A stretch of 59,495 bases of DNA from Alphaproteobacteria bacterium (GTDB lineage Bacteria > Pseudomonadota > Alphaproteobacteria > Rhizobiales > Xanthobacteraceae): positions 13,545 through 73,039 of the forward strand of contig JAPLPD010000154.1 in the NCBI GenBank assembly GCA_026400395.1. The letters run 5' to 3'. Numbering within the stretch: the stretch's first letter is position 1; every line of letters begins with the position of its first letter. Both the position numbers and the translations under genes were made by a program. The notes beneath the pieces were generated by a model. The model saw nothing but the letters and a program-made list of their open reading frames with translations. It made no database searches and was not told the origin of the DNA. This document shows, piece after piece, positions 31,579 through 39,487 of the stretch.

Positions 31579-32660
31579 TTCGCGCCCGCCTCGCGGGCGA
31601 AGCGCCACGCGGTCTCCGCAAGCGGCCGCACCATCTGCGCCTTGGCCGGCGCATGCTCGCTGGTCGCTGTGCCGTCGCGGACGCGGCCGGCGATGCCCTG
31701 CAGGATCGCGGCGATGCGGAAGAAGTTGTAGGCGAGATACACCGGCAGGTGCGGCCGCGGATCGAGTCCCGTACGCGCGCAATACATCTCGACATATTCC
31801 GCCGCCGACGGAATGCCGAGCGCCGCCAGGTCGAAGCCGACCAGCGAACCGGTGCCGGCGCCGGTGTCATCCGGCGGCATGTGCCAAGCCATCAGGTGAT
31901 AGCTGAAATCGGCGAGCGCATCGCCGAGCGTGGACAACTCCCAATCGAGCACCGCGAGCACCCGCGGCGACTCTTTGGCGAAGATCATGTTGTCGAGCCG
32001 GTAGTCGCCATGCACCAGACGCACCGGCCCGGCGGGCGGGATATGCGCCGGCAGCCATTCGATCAGCCGCTCCATCTCGTCGATCGACTGGGTTTCCGAC
32101 GCGCGGTATTGCTTCGACCAGCGATCGACCTGGCGGGCCACGTAGTTTTCGCCGCGGCCGAAATCACCAAGGCCGATGGCCGCGGGTTCGAACGCGTGCA
32201 GCCGGGAGATCGTGTCGTTCATGGCGTCATAGATCGGCCCGCGCTCGGACGGGTTCGATCCCGGCATCTCGGGGTTCCAGAACAGCCGGCCGTCGGCGAA
32301 GCCCATCACGTAGAACGGGGTTCCGGTGATCGCCTCGTCGGCGCAATAGGTCACCGGCTCGGCCACCGGAAAGCCCTGCGCCGACAGCGCGGCGATGACC
32401 CGGAATTCACGGTCGACCGCGTGCGCCGAGGGCAAGAGCTTGCCCGGCGGCTTTCGCCGCAGCACGTATTTTCGCGCCGGGGTTTCCAGCAGATAGGTCG
32501 GGTTGGACTGGCCGCCCTTGAACTGTCGCACGGTCAACGGTCCGGCAAAGCCTTTGACCTGCCGCGCCAGATAACCCTCCAGCCCCGCTGGATCGAAGCG
32601 CAGCGGCCCGGCCACGTCCTTGGTCCCGGAAAATGCAACCTGGCGGTCAATCTTCTGCAT
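31575..32660 (-). CDS. APH-family phosphotransferase (ACAD11-N-like kinase fold)
   Basis: 361 residues of the aminoglycoside-phosphotransferase/choline-kinase fold. Visible are the nucleotide-binding lysine in ARKYVLRRKPPGKLLPSAH, the catalytic loop RLVHGDYRLDNMIF (HGDxxxxN) and the metal Asp in VLAVLDWELSTLGDALADF. The sequence (FKGGQSNPTYLLET, PFYVMGFADGRLFW) is that of the group related to the N-terminal domain of acyl-CoA dehydrogenase 11, linked in other organisms to hydroxyacyl-CoA metabolism, not to antibiotic resistance. Its stop overlaps the patatin start. The substrate is not established. Confidence 0.85.
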   Translation of the reverse strand: MQKIDRQVAFSGTKDVAGPLRFDPAGLEGYLARQVKGFAGPLTVRQFKGGQSNPTYLLETPARKYVLRRKPPGKLLPSAHAVDREFRVIAALSAQGFPVAEPVTYCADEAITGTPFYVMGFADGRLFWNPEMPGSNPSERGPIYDAMNDTISRLHAFEPAAIGLGDFGRGENYVARQVDRWSKQYRASETQSIDEMERLIEWLPAHIPPAGPVRLVHGDYRLDNMIFAKESPRVLAVLDWELSTLGDALADFSYHLMAWHMPPDDTGAGTGSLVGFDLAALGIPSAAEYVEMYCARTGLDPRPHLPVYLAYNFFRIAAILQGIAGRVRDGTATSEHAPAKAQMVRPLAETAWRFAREAGAK

Positions 32661-32722
32661 AGCCGATAACGTAGCATCGCAGCGGGCGGCGCGTTAGGCT
32701 CGGCAAACAGTGAGATGAAGCG

Positions 32723-33181
32723 ATGAAACGACTGCCTGTTGCCGAAGAGGACCGCCGGTCGGTGGCCGACTGGTATGCGCGCTGGGGCGATCGGGTGGCC
32801 GAGGTAGATTTCAAGCCGTCGCGCGCGATGTTCGCCGATGACGTGATCGCCTTCGGGTCCAAGGTCGAGATGATGACCTCGCAAGCCCAGCTTGAAGCCG
32901 AGCAATGGCGTTCGGTCTGGCCTTCGATCGAGAACTACAGCTACGATCTCGCGACCCTAGAGGTGGTCACCTCACCTGACCGGCTGATGGCAATGGGCGC
33001 GGTGATCTTCCGGTCCATCGGACTGCATCCAGACGGCCAGAAATTCCAGCGCAACGGCCGCGCCACCGTCACCCTGATGCGCGCATCGGTCGGCGCGCCG
33101 TGGGTCTGCACCCACTCGCACATTTCGCTCAAGCCCGGCACACCCGGAATATCCCACGGCCGGCGGCCGGAAAAAAGCTGA
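32723..33181 (+). CDS. SnoaL/NTF2-like domain protein
   Basis: 152 residues with the small cone-fold pattern of SnoaL-like/DUF4440-type proteins: an N-terminal helix (DRRSVADWYARWGDRV), a strand segment (MFADDVIAFGSK) and the C-terminal sheet (GRATVTLMRASVGAPWVCTH, SHISLKPG). These proteins can be isomerases, hydrolases or ligand binders, and no catalytic residue set can be named here. It starts at ATG 32723, divergent from the phosphotransferase, and leads into a short run with a tiny membrane protein and a ThDP enzyme. Association with those is by position only. Confidence 0.65.
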   Translation: MKRLPVAEEDRRSVADWYARWGDRVAEVDFKPSRAMFADDVIAFGSKVEMMTSQAQLEAEQWRSVWPSIENYSYDLATLEVVTSPDRLMAMGAVIFRSIGLHPDGQKFQRNGRATVTLMRASVGAPWVCTHSHISLKPGTPGISHGRRPEKS

Positions 33182-33204
33182 CACGAGCAGGAAACGAAAC
33201 GCCC

Positions 33205-33393
33205 ATGCAGACCGGATTGCTGATCCTCGGAGTGGTAGTTCTGTTGAGCGGGCTTGTCTGGGCCGCGCAAGGCTCCGGCCATTTTCCCTATCCGGCGTCG
33301 AGCTTCATGGTCGACAACAGCCGGTGGATATACATCGGCCTCGCCACCGCCGCGGCGGGCGCCGTCGCAATCGTCGCCGCGCTCAAGCTCTAG
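33205..33393 (+). CDS. Two-helix small membrane protein (62 aa)
   Basis: 62 residues, MQTGLLILGVVVLLSGLVWA then a short outer loop (AQGSGHFPYPASSFMVDNSR) and a second helix (WIYIGLATAAAGAVAIVAAL). A CAGGAAACG ribosome site precedes ATG 33205. Both ends are nearly absent, so it is all membrane plus loop. Small proteins of this form are common and unnamed in Hyphomicrobiales. It lies 23 bases after the SnoaL-like gene and 30 before the ThDP enzyme. Confidence 0.7.
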   Translation: MQTGLLILGVVVLLSGLVWAAQGSGHFPYPASSFMVDNSRWIYIGLATAAAGAVAIVAALKL

Positions 33394-33423
33394 AACCCTG
33401 CATCCTAGAACCTGGAGAGTCCC

Positions 33424-35100
33424 GTGCCTGTGATGTCCGGCAAGCGCGCGTTCCTCGATCTGCTCAAGCAGGAGGGCGTCGACATCGTGTTCGGCAACCC
33501 GGGCACCACCGAGTTGCCGCTGATGGATGCCTTCGCGGTCGAGCATGACATTCGCTACATCCTCGGCCTGCAGGAGGCCGCGCTGATGGCGATGGCCGAT
33601 GGCTATGCGCAGGCCTCGGGCAAGCTCACGGTGCTCAACCTGCATGTGGCGCCCGGCCTCGGCAACGCGATGGGCATGCTGTACGACGCGCAGATGGCGG
33701 GCTCGCCAATCCTGGTCACCGCCGGACAGCAGGACACGGAATACCTGATCGAAGAGCCGATCCTTTCCGCCGATCTGACGACGCTGGCCAAACCCTTCGT
33801 GAAATTCTCCGCGCAGGTCGAGCGGCTCAACGACCTGCCCCGCCTGGTGCATCGGGCAGCGAAGACCGCGCTGGCGCCGCCGACCGGGCCGGTGTTCCTC
33901 TCGCTGCCGGGCGACATTCTGAAGAACGACGGCGACATTGACCTGCTGGAGCCCACCCGGGTCGCGCCGCGCGTGCGCGGCGACCTCGACGCGGTCAACG
34001 CCGCCGCCGAACTTCTGGCGAAAGCCGAGCGGCCGGTCATCATCGCCGGCGACGCGGTGGCGCAGTGCCGCGCGCACAAGGAACTCGCAGCGCTGGCTGA
34101 AGCCATCGGCGCGCCGGTCTACACCGAGTTCGTGCCGAACACCGCGTCGTTCCCCTCCTCGCACCCGCTCTATCGCGGCTCTATGACCCGCTCGCAGGCC
34201 GGCGTCCGCGAGGTGCTCGACAAGCACGACCTGCTGTTTTCGGTCGGCGGCGACATGTTCGCGTGGTCGCTGCCTTCGAAAATCCAGCCGATGCCGGCCG
34301 GCATGAAGCTCATTCATCTCGACACCGACCCATGGCAGATCGGCAAGAGCTATCCGGCGCAAGTCGGCATTCTCGGCGATCCGAAGGCGACGCTGCCCGA
34401 CATCACCGCGGCCATCGCGGCACGGATGACAGCGGCGGCGAAGGCCGCGGCCAGGGCGCGGCTCGGTTCCGCCACCGCCGCGATCAAGGCCGAGCGCGAG
34501 GCGTTCCGCGCCAAGGCAAAGGCGATGGCCGGCAAGACGCCGGTGCAGCCGCTGGCGCTCCTGGAAGCCATCGGCGCCATGCTTCCGAAGGATGCCGTTG
34601 TGATCGAGGAAATCCTGTCGTCAGCGCCGGGCGCGCGCTCGCTGATCAACAGCGACGACGAACAGAGCTTCTTTGCGCTGCGCGGCGGCGGCATCGGCTG
34701 GGGCCTGCCGGCAGCGATCGGAGCAAAACTCGCGCTGCCCGACCGGCCGGTGGTGGCTCTCGTCGGCGACGGCAGCGCCATGTACACGATCCAGGCGCTA
34801 TGGACCGCAGCGCACTACAAACTCCCGATCATCTGGGTGATCTTCAACAACACCAGCTATCGCATCCTGAAGCAGCGCCTGGTCAACATGCGCGGACTCG
34901 CCGAGCAGGCCGACAACTTCGTCGGCATGGAACTGAACGATCCGGCGATCGACTTCGTCGGCCTCGCCCGCTCCCTCGGAATCGAGGGGCAACGGGCGAA
35001 GACCGTAAAGGACACCACCGACCTGATTGCGCAGGCGTTGAAGAGCAACAAAGCTCTGCTGATCGACGTGGATATGGAGCGCAATTACAAGCCGATGTAA
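33424..35100 (+). CDS. Thiamine-diphosphate enzyme, benzoylformate decarboxylase-like
   Basis: 558 residues, a three-domain ThDP enzyme of the pyruvate-decarboxylase/acetolactate-synthase superfamily. The activating Glu is in GLQEAALMAMADGYA (about E51). NLHVAPGLGNAMGMLYDAQ (about His74) matches the active-site His region of benzoylformate decarboxylase. The cofactor motif is VALVGDGSAMYTIQALWTAA ending in FNNTSY (GDG at about 448). RGGGIGWGLPAAIGAKLALP also fits. 2-Keto acid decarboxylation with an aromatic or branched substrate is likely, but oxalyl-CoA or other ThDP relatives cannot be fully excluded. It starts at GTG 33424 (ATG 33433 is an alternative) after CTGGAGAG. Confidence 0.82.
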   Translation: MPVMSGKRAFLDLLKQEGVDIVFGNPGTTELPLMDAFAVEHDIRYILGLQEAALMAMADGYAQASGKLTVLNLHVAPGLGNAMGMLYDAQMAGSPILVTAGQQDTEYLIEEPILSADLTTLAKPFVKFSAQVERLNDLPRLVHRAAKTALAPPTGPVFLSLPGDILKNDGDIDLLEPTRVAPRVRGDLDAVNAAAELLAKAERPVIIAGDAVAQCRAHKELAALAEAIGAPVYTEFVPNTASFPSSHPLYRGSMTRSQAGVREVLDKHDLLFSVGGDMFAWSLPSKIQPMPAGMKLIHLDTDPWQIGKSYPAQVGILGDPKATLPDITAAIAARMTAAAKAAARARLGSATAAIKAEREAFRAKAKAMAGKTPVQPLALLEAIGAMLPKDAVVIEEILSSAPGARSLINSDDEQSFFALRGGGIGWGLPAAIGAKLALPDRPVVALVGDGSAMYTIQALWTAAHYKLPIIWVIFNNTSYRILKQRLVNMRGLAEQADNFVGMELNDPAIDFVGLARSLGIEGQRAKTVKDTTDLIAQALKSNKALLIDVDMERNYKPM

Positions 35101-35118
35101 CGGCGCAACCGCAGCACC

Positions 35119-35457
35119 TCAGACCGACGCGGTTTCCATAGTGAAGCCGACCTTCGGCGTCACCTGATAATGCAGCACCGCGCCGTTCGCGATATTGCCG
35201 CTTGTGCGTTCACGTCGAACCAGCGCAGAAGCCGCAGCGTGCGGCGCGCGCGCCACAGCCGAAGTGATGGCATCCTCGATGCTATCCTCCGAGGTTCCCA
35301 CCAATTCAATGACCCGATAGATGTGCTCGTCGGGGTTACCGATCTCGTGGTTGAACATTTGCGCATTGGCGGCGAAATCGATGGCGCCGTTCCGGCCGGT
35401 CAAGCCGCGCACCTTGATTGGCGCCACTTTGCGGGATCGCTTGGTCGTTACAGGCAT
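35119..35457 (-). CDS. Dodecin family protein with basic N-terminal extension; central segment out of frame
   Basis: 112 residues. A flavin-storage dodecin core begins at about residue 46 (HIYRVIELVGTSEDSIEDAI) and ends NIANGAVLHYQVTPKVGFTM. Dodecins are usually 65-75 residues; here a basic 45-residue extension precedes the core. The expected core segment with the flavin-stacking Trp is missing: residues 72-86 read PHAAASALVRRERTS. Another frame over 35200-35244 encodes RTLRLLRWFDVNAQA, which fits dodecin well, so two compensating slips are likely. The start ATG 35457 has GGAGG 6 bases upstream. Confidence 0.75.
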   Translation of the reverse strand: MPVTTKRSRKVAPIKVRGLTGRNGAIDFAANAQMFNHEIGNPDEHIYRVIELVGTSEDSIEDAITSAVARAPHAAASALVRRERTSGNIANGAVLHYQVTPKVGFTMETASV

Positions 35458-35608
35458 CGTCGTCCTCCAGATTGCTCTGAGGCAACGAACGCGGCGCGGA
35501 TCGTTCGCCCGACGCGACAAATTCCTCGCAACAAGCCTTGGGGCAAGCTCGGCGCGCAAGACGCAACGCCGTTCGCCCCGTGCGGACGGGGTGGGCCCTC
35601 GATCGCGA

Positions 35609-36145
35609 CTACTTCTCGGCGGCGGCCTTCAGCTTGACGAGGCCGGCTTCGAAGTCGCCGCCGACCATCTTGTCCATGTTGAAGAACACATGGATGATTT
35701 TGGCGAAGTACGGCACTTCGCCGCGCATCGCCCAGGTGACGGTCGTGCTGTCGCCCGCCGGCGTCAGTGTGAACTCGACCTTGTTGTGGGCGGTGATCGG
35801 CCGCGTCATGTTCAGGTCCAGCGCGACCTTGGACGGCGACGGCGCATCGGTGATCAGCATGTTGCCGGCGCCGACATTGCTGTCGCCATCCCAAGCATAG
35901 GACGCGCCCTTTCCGCTGGTGGAGGGACCATAGGTCCGCTTCATCGCCGGATCCTTGTTCTCGTAAGGCGACCACGCGGCCCACGCCTTGAAGTCGGCGA
36001 TCAGCGGGAAAATCCGCTCGGGCGACACCTTGATCGCGGCGCTGCGCTGGACGCGGAACTGGTCCGGCCTCATGGCGGCGACGACCAGCACCACAGCGAT
36101 GCCGGCGACAACGACCGCGCCGATGACGGAAAATATCTTCAACAT
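35609..36145 (-). CDS. SRPBCC-family (polyketide cyclase-like) membrane-anchored protein
   Basis: 178 residues: an N-terminal membrane anchor (FSVIGAVVVAGIAVVLVVAA) and a START/SRPBCC domain that begins RSAAIKVSPERIFPLIADFKAWAAWSPYENKDP and ends with an amphipathic helix (FNMDKMVGGDFEAGLVKLKAAA). Such domains bind hydrophobic ligands in a deep pocket; no catalytic residues are assigned. ATG 36145 is chosen because GGAG lies 8 bases upstream. It belongs to the minus-strand cluster led by the ArsR gene, which contains a second SRPBCC protein (AHSA1 type). Confidence 0.85.
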   Translation of the reverse strand: MLKIFSVIGAVVVAGIAVVLVVAAMRPDQFRVQRSAAIKVSPERIFPLIADFKAWAAWSPYENKDPAMKRTYGPSTSGKGASYAWDGDSNVGAGNMLITDAPSPSKVALDLNMTRPITAHNKVEFTLTPAGDSTTVTWAMRGEVPYFAKIIHVFFNMDKMVGGDFEAGLVKLKAAAEK

Positions 36146-36169
36146 AGGACGACTCCGCTTCAAGACCGG

Positions 36170-36811
36170 TCAGACCGGAAACATGTTGAAATAGGGCTGC
36201 GCCTCCTCGATCACCCGCGCATAGGACGGGCGCTTGAGCAGGCGCTCGAGATAGCGCGCCGCGTTGGCGTGGTTGGCCGCGAGCGGGAACACCTTGTTGA
36301 TGTAGAACAGCGGAGGCCCAGCGGCGCAATCGGCCAGCGTGAACTCGTCGCCGACGGCCCAGGTCCGATCGGCCATTTCCGCATCGACCATGCCGAGCGC
36401 GATGGATATGCGCCGGCTCGCATCCTCGACCCCATGCGGGTCTTTCCTGCCCTCCGGGCGCAGCCTGTCGCCCACGACTTTCTGCATGTGCAGGTGGAGA
36501 TGCCAGTCGTAGAACCTATCCTTGAGCCGCACCTGCAGGGCGACCTTCGGATCGGCCGGAATGAATTTGGTCTTGCCCGGATAATGCTGGTCGAGATGCT
36601 CGATGATGACGCTGGATTCCGGGACCGCCGTGCCGCCATCCACCAGCACCGGGAACTGCCCCATCGGCCAGAGCTTCTTGAACGCCGCCGCCTCAGCAGG
36701 GTTCATCAGGTTGACGATACGCCGCTCGAACGGCGTGTCGTTCTCATAGAGCGCGATCAGCACCTTGTGGCAGAACGACGACAGCGGATGGAAATGCAAG
36801 GTGAGAGACAT
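36170..36811 (-). CDS. Glutathione S-transferase family protein
   Basis: 213 residues. The N-terminal thioredoxin fold starts MSLTLHFHPLSSFCHKVLIA, with a Ser/Cys near the usual catalytic position, and the glutathione-binding GQFPVLVDGGTAVPESSVII (cis-Pro, then Glu-Ser). The C-terminal helical domain has WAVGDEFTLADCAAGPPLFY, the N-capping box motif. The substrate is unknown. It lies in the ArsR-led cluster between SRPBCC and DUF1428 genes. The GTG at 36817 is a possible start two codons upstream, but ATG 36811 gives the usual N-terminus. Confidence 0.88.
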   Translation of the reverse strand: MSLTLHFHPLSSFCHKVLIALYENDTPFERRIVNLMNPAEAAAFKKLWPMGQFPVLVDGGTAVPESSVIIEHLDQHYPGKTKFIPADPKVALQVRLKDRFYDWHLHLHMQKVVGDRLRPEGRKDPHGVEDASRRISIALGMVDAEMADRTWAVGDEFTLADCAAGPPLFYINKVFPLAANHANAARYLERLLKRPSYARVIEEAQPYFNMFPV

Positions 36812-36849
36812 GGGCACACTCGGCGCTGGATGAAATTCCGACGGTTGCG

Positions 36850-37206
36850 TCAGGCGTCGACGATGATCTTGAAGCCGCCGACGATCATCCGTTTGCCGTC
36901 GAACGGCGGCTTGCCGTTCATCATCTTGGCGAAGCGTTCGTCCTTCATGATCTTGGCCATGACGCTATCGCGGTGCTTGCGCGACTTGTAGACAATCCAC
37001 GAGAACACGACCGTCTCGTTGCTCTTGAGCTTCACGCTGCGCGGGAACGAGGTCCATTTGCCGACCTTCACGTCGTCGGCGACGCTTTCGCGGAATTCCA
37101 GCGCGCCGTGGTCCTTCCAGATTTTGGCGCACTTTTTCGCCATGCTGCGATATTCGGCGATGTTCTTCTTCGGCACCGGCAGCACGAACCCGTCAACGTA
37201 AGCCAT
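36850..37206 (-). CDS. DUF1428 family protein
   Basis: 118 residues, MAYVDGFVLPVPKKNIAEYR followed by KKCAKIWKDHGALEFRESVA and the C-terminal MMNGKPPFDGKRMIVGGFKI, all characteristic of DUF1428, a ferredoxin-like dimeric alpha/beta barrel family. Function is not established. Genes for DUF1428, AHSA1, VOC and ArsR proteins often occur together, as here. Confidence 0.9.
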   Translation of the reverse strand: MAYVDGFVLPVPKKNIAEYRSMAKKCAKIWKDHGALEFRESVADDVKVGKWTSFPRSVKLKSNETVVFSWIVYKSRKHRDSVMAKIMKDERFAKMMNGKPPFDGKRMIVGGFKIIVDA

Positions 37207-37273
37207 TGTTTTTCTCCATTCGATCGATGCTTGCGGCCGACGCGTGCCGGCGGCCGCTGTTGATACGAAATGC

Positions 37274-37792
37274 TCAGCCCTTGGCCTTCGCCAGATAGGC
37301 TTCGAGTTGCTCCAGCGTGCCGCTCCAGCCTTGCGTCATGCTTGCGTGTCCGCCATCGAAGGTCGCGGTCTCCTCGGCTGTGGCGTTGTACGGCGACCAG
37401 CGGATCGTGAACTTGGTCTTGCCGTCCGCTTGCTCCTCGAAGGTGAAGACGGACAGCATCTCGAGCGGCCATGTCGGCGCCATCGGGTGACGGGCGAGTC
37501 CGCCTTTCTCATCAGCGAACGAGTTGAGGAACACGATCTTTTCCGGCGGCACGATCTCGCGATAGACCTGCCGGCCCCACATGACGGAACCGTCGGGGCC
37601 CTTCATGCCGTAGTGGTGCATGCCGCCGACGCGGAAATCCATCTTGGAGCCCACGATGGTGACGCCCTTCGGCCCCCACCATTGCTGCATATGCTCCGGC
37701 TCGGTGAAGCACTTCCACACCAGCCCGCGCGGCGCATCCAGCACGCGAGAGATCACGAAGTCGGCTGGCTTGCTCTGCATTTGCGTATTCAT
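37274..37792 (-). CDS. AHSA1/SRPBCC domain protein
   Basis: 172 residues of the AHSA1 (Activator of Hsp90 homologue 1) type: FVISRVLDAPRGLVWKCFTE, HMQQWWGPKGVTIVGSKMDF, SVMWGRQVYREIVPPEKIVF, and the C-terminal helix MTQGWSGTLEQLEAYLAKAK. The WWGP motif is typical. The ligand and role are unknown; these genes usually lie next to an ArsR repressor that controls them. ATG 37792 is chosen (GGGGTG upstream); GTG 37798 is two codons upstream. Confidence 0.88.
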   Translation of the reverse strand: MNTQMQSKPADFVISRVLDAPRGLVWKCFTEPEHMQQWWGPKGVTIVGSKMDFRVGGMHHYGMKGPDGSVMWGRQVYREIVPPEKIVFLNSFADEKGGLARHPMAPTWPLEMLSVFTFEEQADGKTKFTIRWSPYNATAEETATFDGGHASMTQGWSGTLEQLEAYLAKAKG

Positions 37793-37817
37793 CGACACCC
37801 CACTGGTTTCGATTTTC

Positions 37818-38243
37818 TCAGGACGCCGCCGGCGGTTCTACGATGACCATCCAGCCGACGCCGAACCTGTCGGCGAGCATGCCGAAACGCGGCGAGAAGA
37901 ACGTTTTGCCGAGCGGCATCTCGACCTTGCCGCCGTCGGCCAGGGCATTGAACAGGCGATCAGCGTCGGCCTCGTCCTTGGCGCTGACCGAAAGCGAGAA
38001 GCCCTTGAACTCCGGCTTACCTCTGGCCATTCCGTCGGACGCCATCACCGCGGTGTCGCCGATGCGGAGGCACGAGTGCAGAATCTTGTTCTTGGAACCC
38101 GGCGGGCACATCTCCGGCGGCATCGGGTCCGGACACTCCTTGAAGCGCATCATCATCTCGACCTTGGCGCCGAGCGTCTTCTTGTAGAACTCGATGGCCT
38201 CTTCGCAGCGGCCATCGAGGAACAGGTAGGCTTGTACGTGCAC
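37818..38243 (-). CDS. VOC-family protein (PhnB-like)
   Basis: 141 residues of the vicinal-oxygen-chelate fold: HVQAYLFLDGRCEEAIEFYK with KTLGAKVEMMMRF, then HSCLRIGDTAVMASDG and the second half ending FGMLADRFGVGWMV. The PhnB/glyoxalase-like subgroup carries few of the metal ligands of true glyoxalase, so catalysis is uncertain. The start is GTG 38243. It is the second gene of the ArsR-led cluster. Confidence 0.88.
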   Translation of the reverse strand: MHVQAYLFLDGRCEEAIEFYKKTLGAKVEMMMRFKECPDPMPPEMCPPGSKNKILHSCLRIGDTAVMASDGMARGKPEFKGFSLSVSAKDEADADRLFNALADGGKVEMPLGKTFFSPRFGMLADRFGVGWMVIVEPPAAS

Positions 38244-38324
38244 GGAACTGTCCTTGCCTTTTTTGATTGGCGGGAAACCGGCGATCTATGAAGCGATCAC
38301 GGCCGGTCCAAATCGAAGTCGACG

Positions 38325-38696
38325 CTATTTCTTCCGGACACGCTTCTTCCCCCGTGTCTTCTTTTCGGAATCGCCGCCGGTCAGCGTGCGCAGATAGTCC
38401 TCAAGCCGGTCGAGCCGCTGCTCCCACAGCATGCGGTACTCCTCCAGCCAGTCGTCGACGCCCTTCAACGCCTGCGGCTCGATCCGGCAGGGACGCCACT
38501 GCGCCTCGCGGCTGCGCGCGATCAGACCCGCGCCCTCCAGCACTTTCAGATGCCGCGAGACTGCCGGCAGGCTGATTTTGAATGGCTCAGCCAATTCCGA
38601 CACCGAAGTCTCGCCCAACGCCAGCCGGGCGAGGATCGCCCTCCGGGTTGGGTCAGCAAGAGCCGAGAAGGTTGCGCTGAGGCGGTCGACGGGCAT
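38325..38696 (-). CDS. ArsR-family transcriptional regulator
   Basis: 123 residues with a winged helix-turn-helix: LSATFSALADPTRRAILARL, then SVSELAEPFKISLPAVSRHL (recognition helix ISLPAVSRHLKVL) and the wing around SREAQWRPCRI. No metal-binding CxC motif is present, so it is the non-metal type that usually controls AHSA1-family genes. The C-terminus is highly basic (KKTRGKKRVRKK). It is first in the minus-strand cluster 38696-35119. An AT-rich symmetric region lies directly before its start, probably its own operator. Confidence 0.92.
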   Translation of the reverse strand: MPVDRLSATFSALADPTRRAILARLALGETSVSELAEPFKISLPAVSRHLKVLEGAGLIARSREAQWRPCRIEPQALKGVDDWLEEYRMLWEQRLDRLEDYLRTLTGGDSEKKTRGKKRVRKK

Positions 38697-38698
38697 CT

Positions 38699-38735
38699 AT
38701 TTAGCTAATCTGTTAAATAACATTTTAGTTAAATA
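38699..38735. promoter_or_regulatory. Candidate ArsR operator/promoter: AT-rich tandem dyads
   Basis: Within strongly GC-rich DNA this stretch is almost pure A/T. TTTAGCTAA (38700-38708, containing the palindrome TTAGCTAA) recurs as TTTAGTTAA (38724-38732), 24 bases apart. Between them TGTTAAATAACA (38711-38722) is a perfect 5-bp-arm dyad. The region touches the arsR start (ATG at 38696 on the minus strand) with no ribosome site between, so binding would block the promoter directly. The symmetry is seen; the ArsR link is inferred from position. Confidence 0.6.
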
Positions 38736-38820
38736 CAGAAGCGGGCAGCGCCCGTCAAGCAAGCCTTGAAAAATATTCAGTCGCTCTGAATGCCGGAACC
38801 GCCGGAGCGATAATCGCGCG

Positions 38821-39474
38821 CTATGCCTTCGGCGTCGCGATCGGGATGTCGGTGAAGACCTTGTATTGCTGCACGCGCGGCTTGGCCTTGTCCTCTTCGT
38901 TGACGAACAGGAACGAGCTTTTTCCCAGCAGCGTGCGCGGCAACACCATGACGCGAATGAATCGGCTCGGCCGGTCCATCGCGGCTTGCGCGAACACCGG
39001 ATCGGAGCCGGTCTCGTACCACGGCGTGCCGGGACCGTAGGAGGTCGAGCGCCCGTGGGTGTCGATGCGGATACCGCCATCGAGCATGCAGCGGATGCCC
39101 GGCCCCCAGTGCTTGTGCAGGAAGGCGCAACCGCCCGCTGGAAAGCCGACGCTGTCACCGCGCAGCAGCAGTTCGCCCTGCGGCGCTGTTTCCAGTGCGG
39201 CGGCGAGCTTTTCCTGCGAGCGCATCGCCCCCTTGATCGGCTGGCTGACGCTGCCGGGCGCCGCCAGTTCAAAGCGCCACAGCGTGACGCCGTCCTTGCC
39301 GGGTGTGAGCAAACACGCGCCCTCACCGCCCCAGGCTTCGCCGTCGCTCAGCGTCTTGCCATCGATGGTCAACCCGCCATGCACCACGAAAATCATCCGC
39401 GCCAGCGCGGGCAACGGCACGGCCGCGCCGCCACCACTGATGGAATCCTCATAGAGCCGCAGCATCGGATGCAT
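38821..39474 (-). CDS. Cupin-like hypothetical protein
   Basis: 217 residues with repeated beta-strand patterns of a cupin-like barrel: ARMIFVVHGGLTIDGKTLSD, GKDGVTLWRFELAAPG, AFLHKHWGPGIRCMLDGGIR and RFIRVMVLPRTLLGKSSFLF. The clear HxH metal motif is limited to HKHWGPG, so cupin membership is tentative. It starts 13 bases after the hydrolase stop on the same strand, likely the third gene of a purD-hydrolase-cupin unit. Function unknown. Confidence 0.6.
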   Translation of the reverse strand: MHPMLRLYEDSISGGGAAVPLPALARMIFVVHGGLTIDGKTLSDGEAWGGEGACLLTPGKDGVTLWRFELAAPGSVSQPIKGAMRSQEKLAAALETAPQGELLLRGDSVGFPAGGCAFLHKHWGPGIRCMLDGGIRIDTHGRSTSYGPGTPWYETGSDPVFAQAAMDRPSRFIRVMVLPRTLLGKSSFLFVNEEDKAKPRVQQYKVFTDIPIATPKA

Positions 39475-39487
39475 CCGGTCGCCCTTC

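Noticed and set aside
30484-31782. A 432-residue fused patatin protein with a novel C-terminal domain
   Set aside because: The C-terminal part reads the patatin sequence out of frame; the true C-terminus is in another frame ending at 30753.
31575-32660. Aminoglycoside resistance gene
   Set aside because: The kinase fold is shared, but sequence features fit the ACAD11-N-like group, not resistance enzymes.
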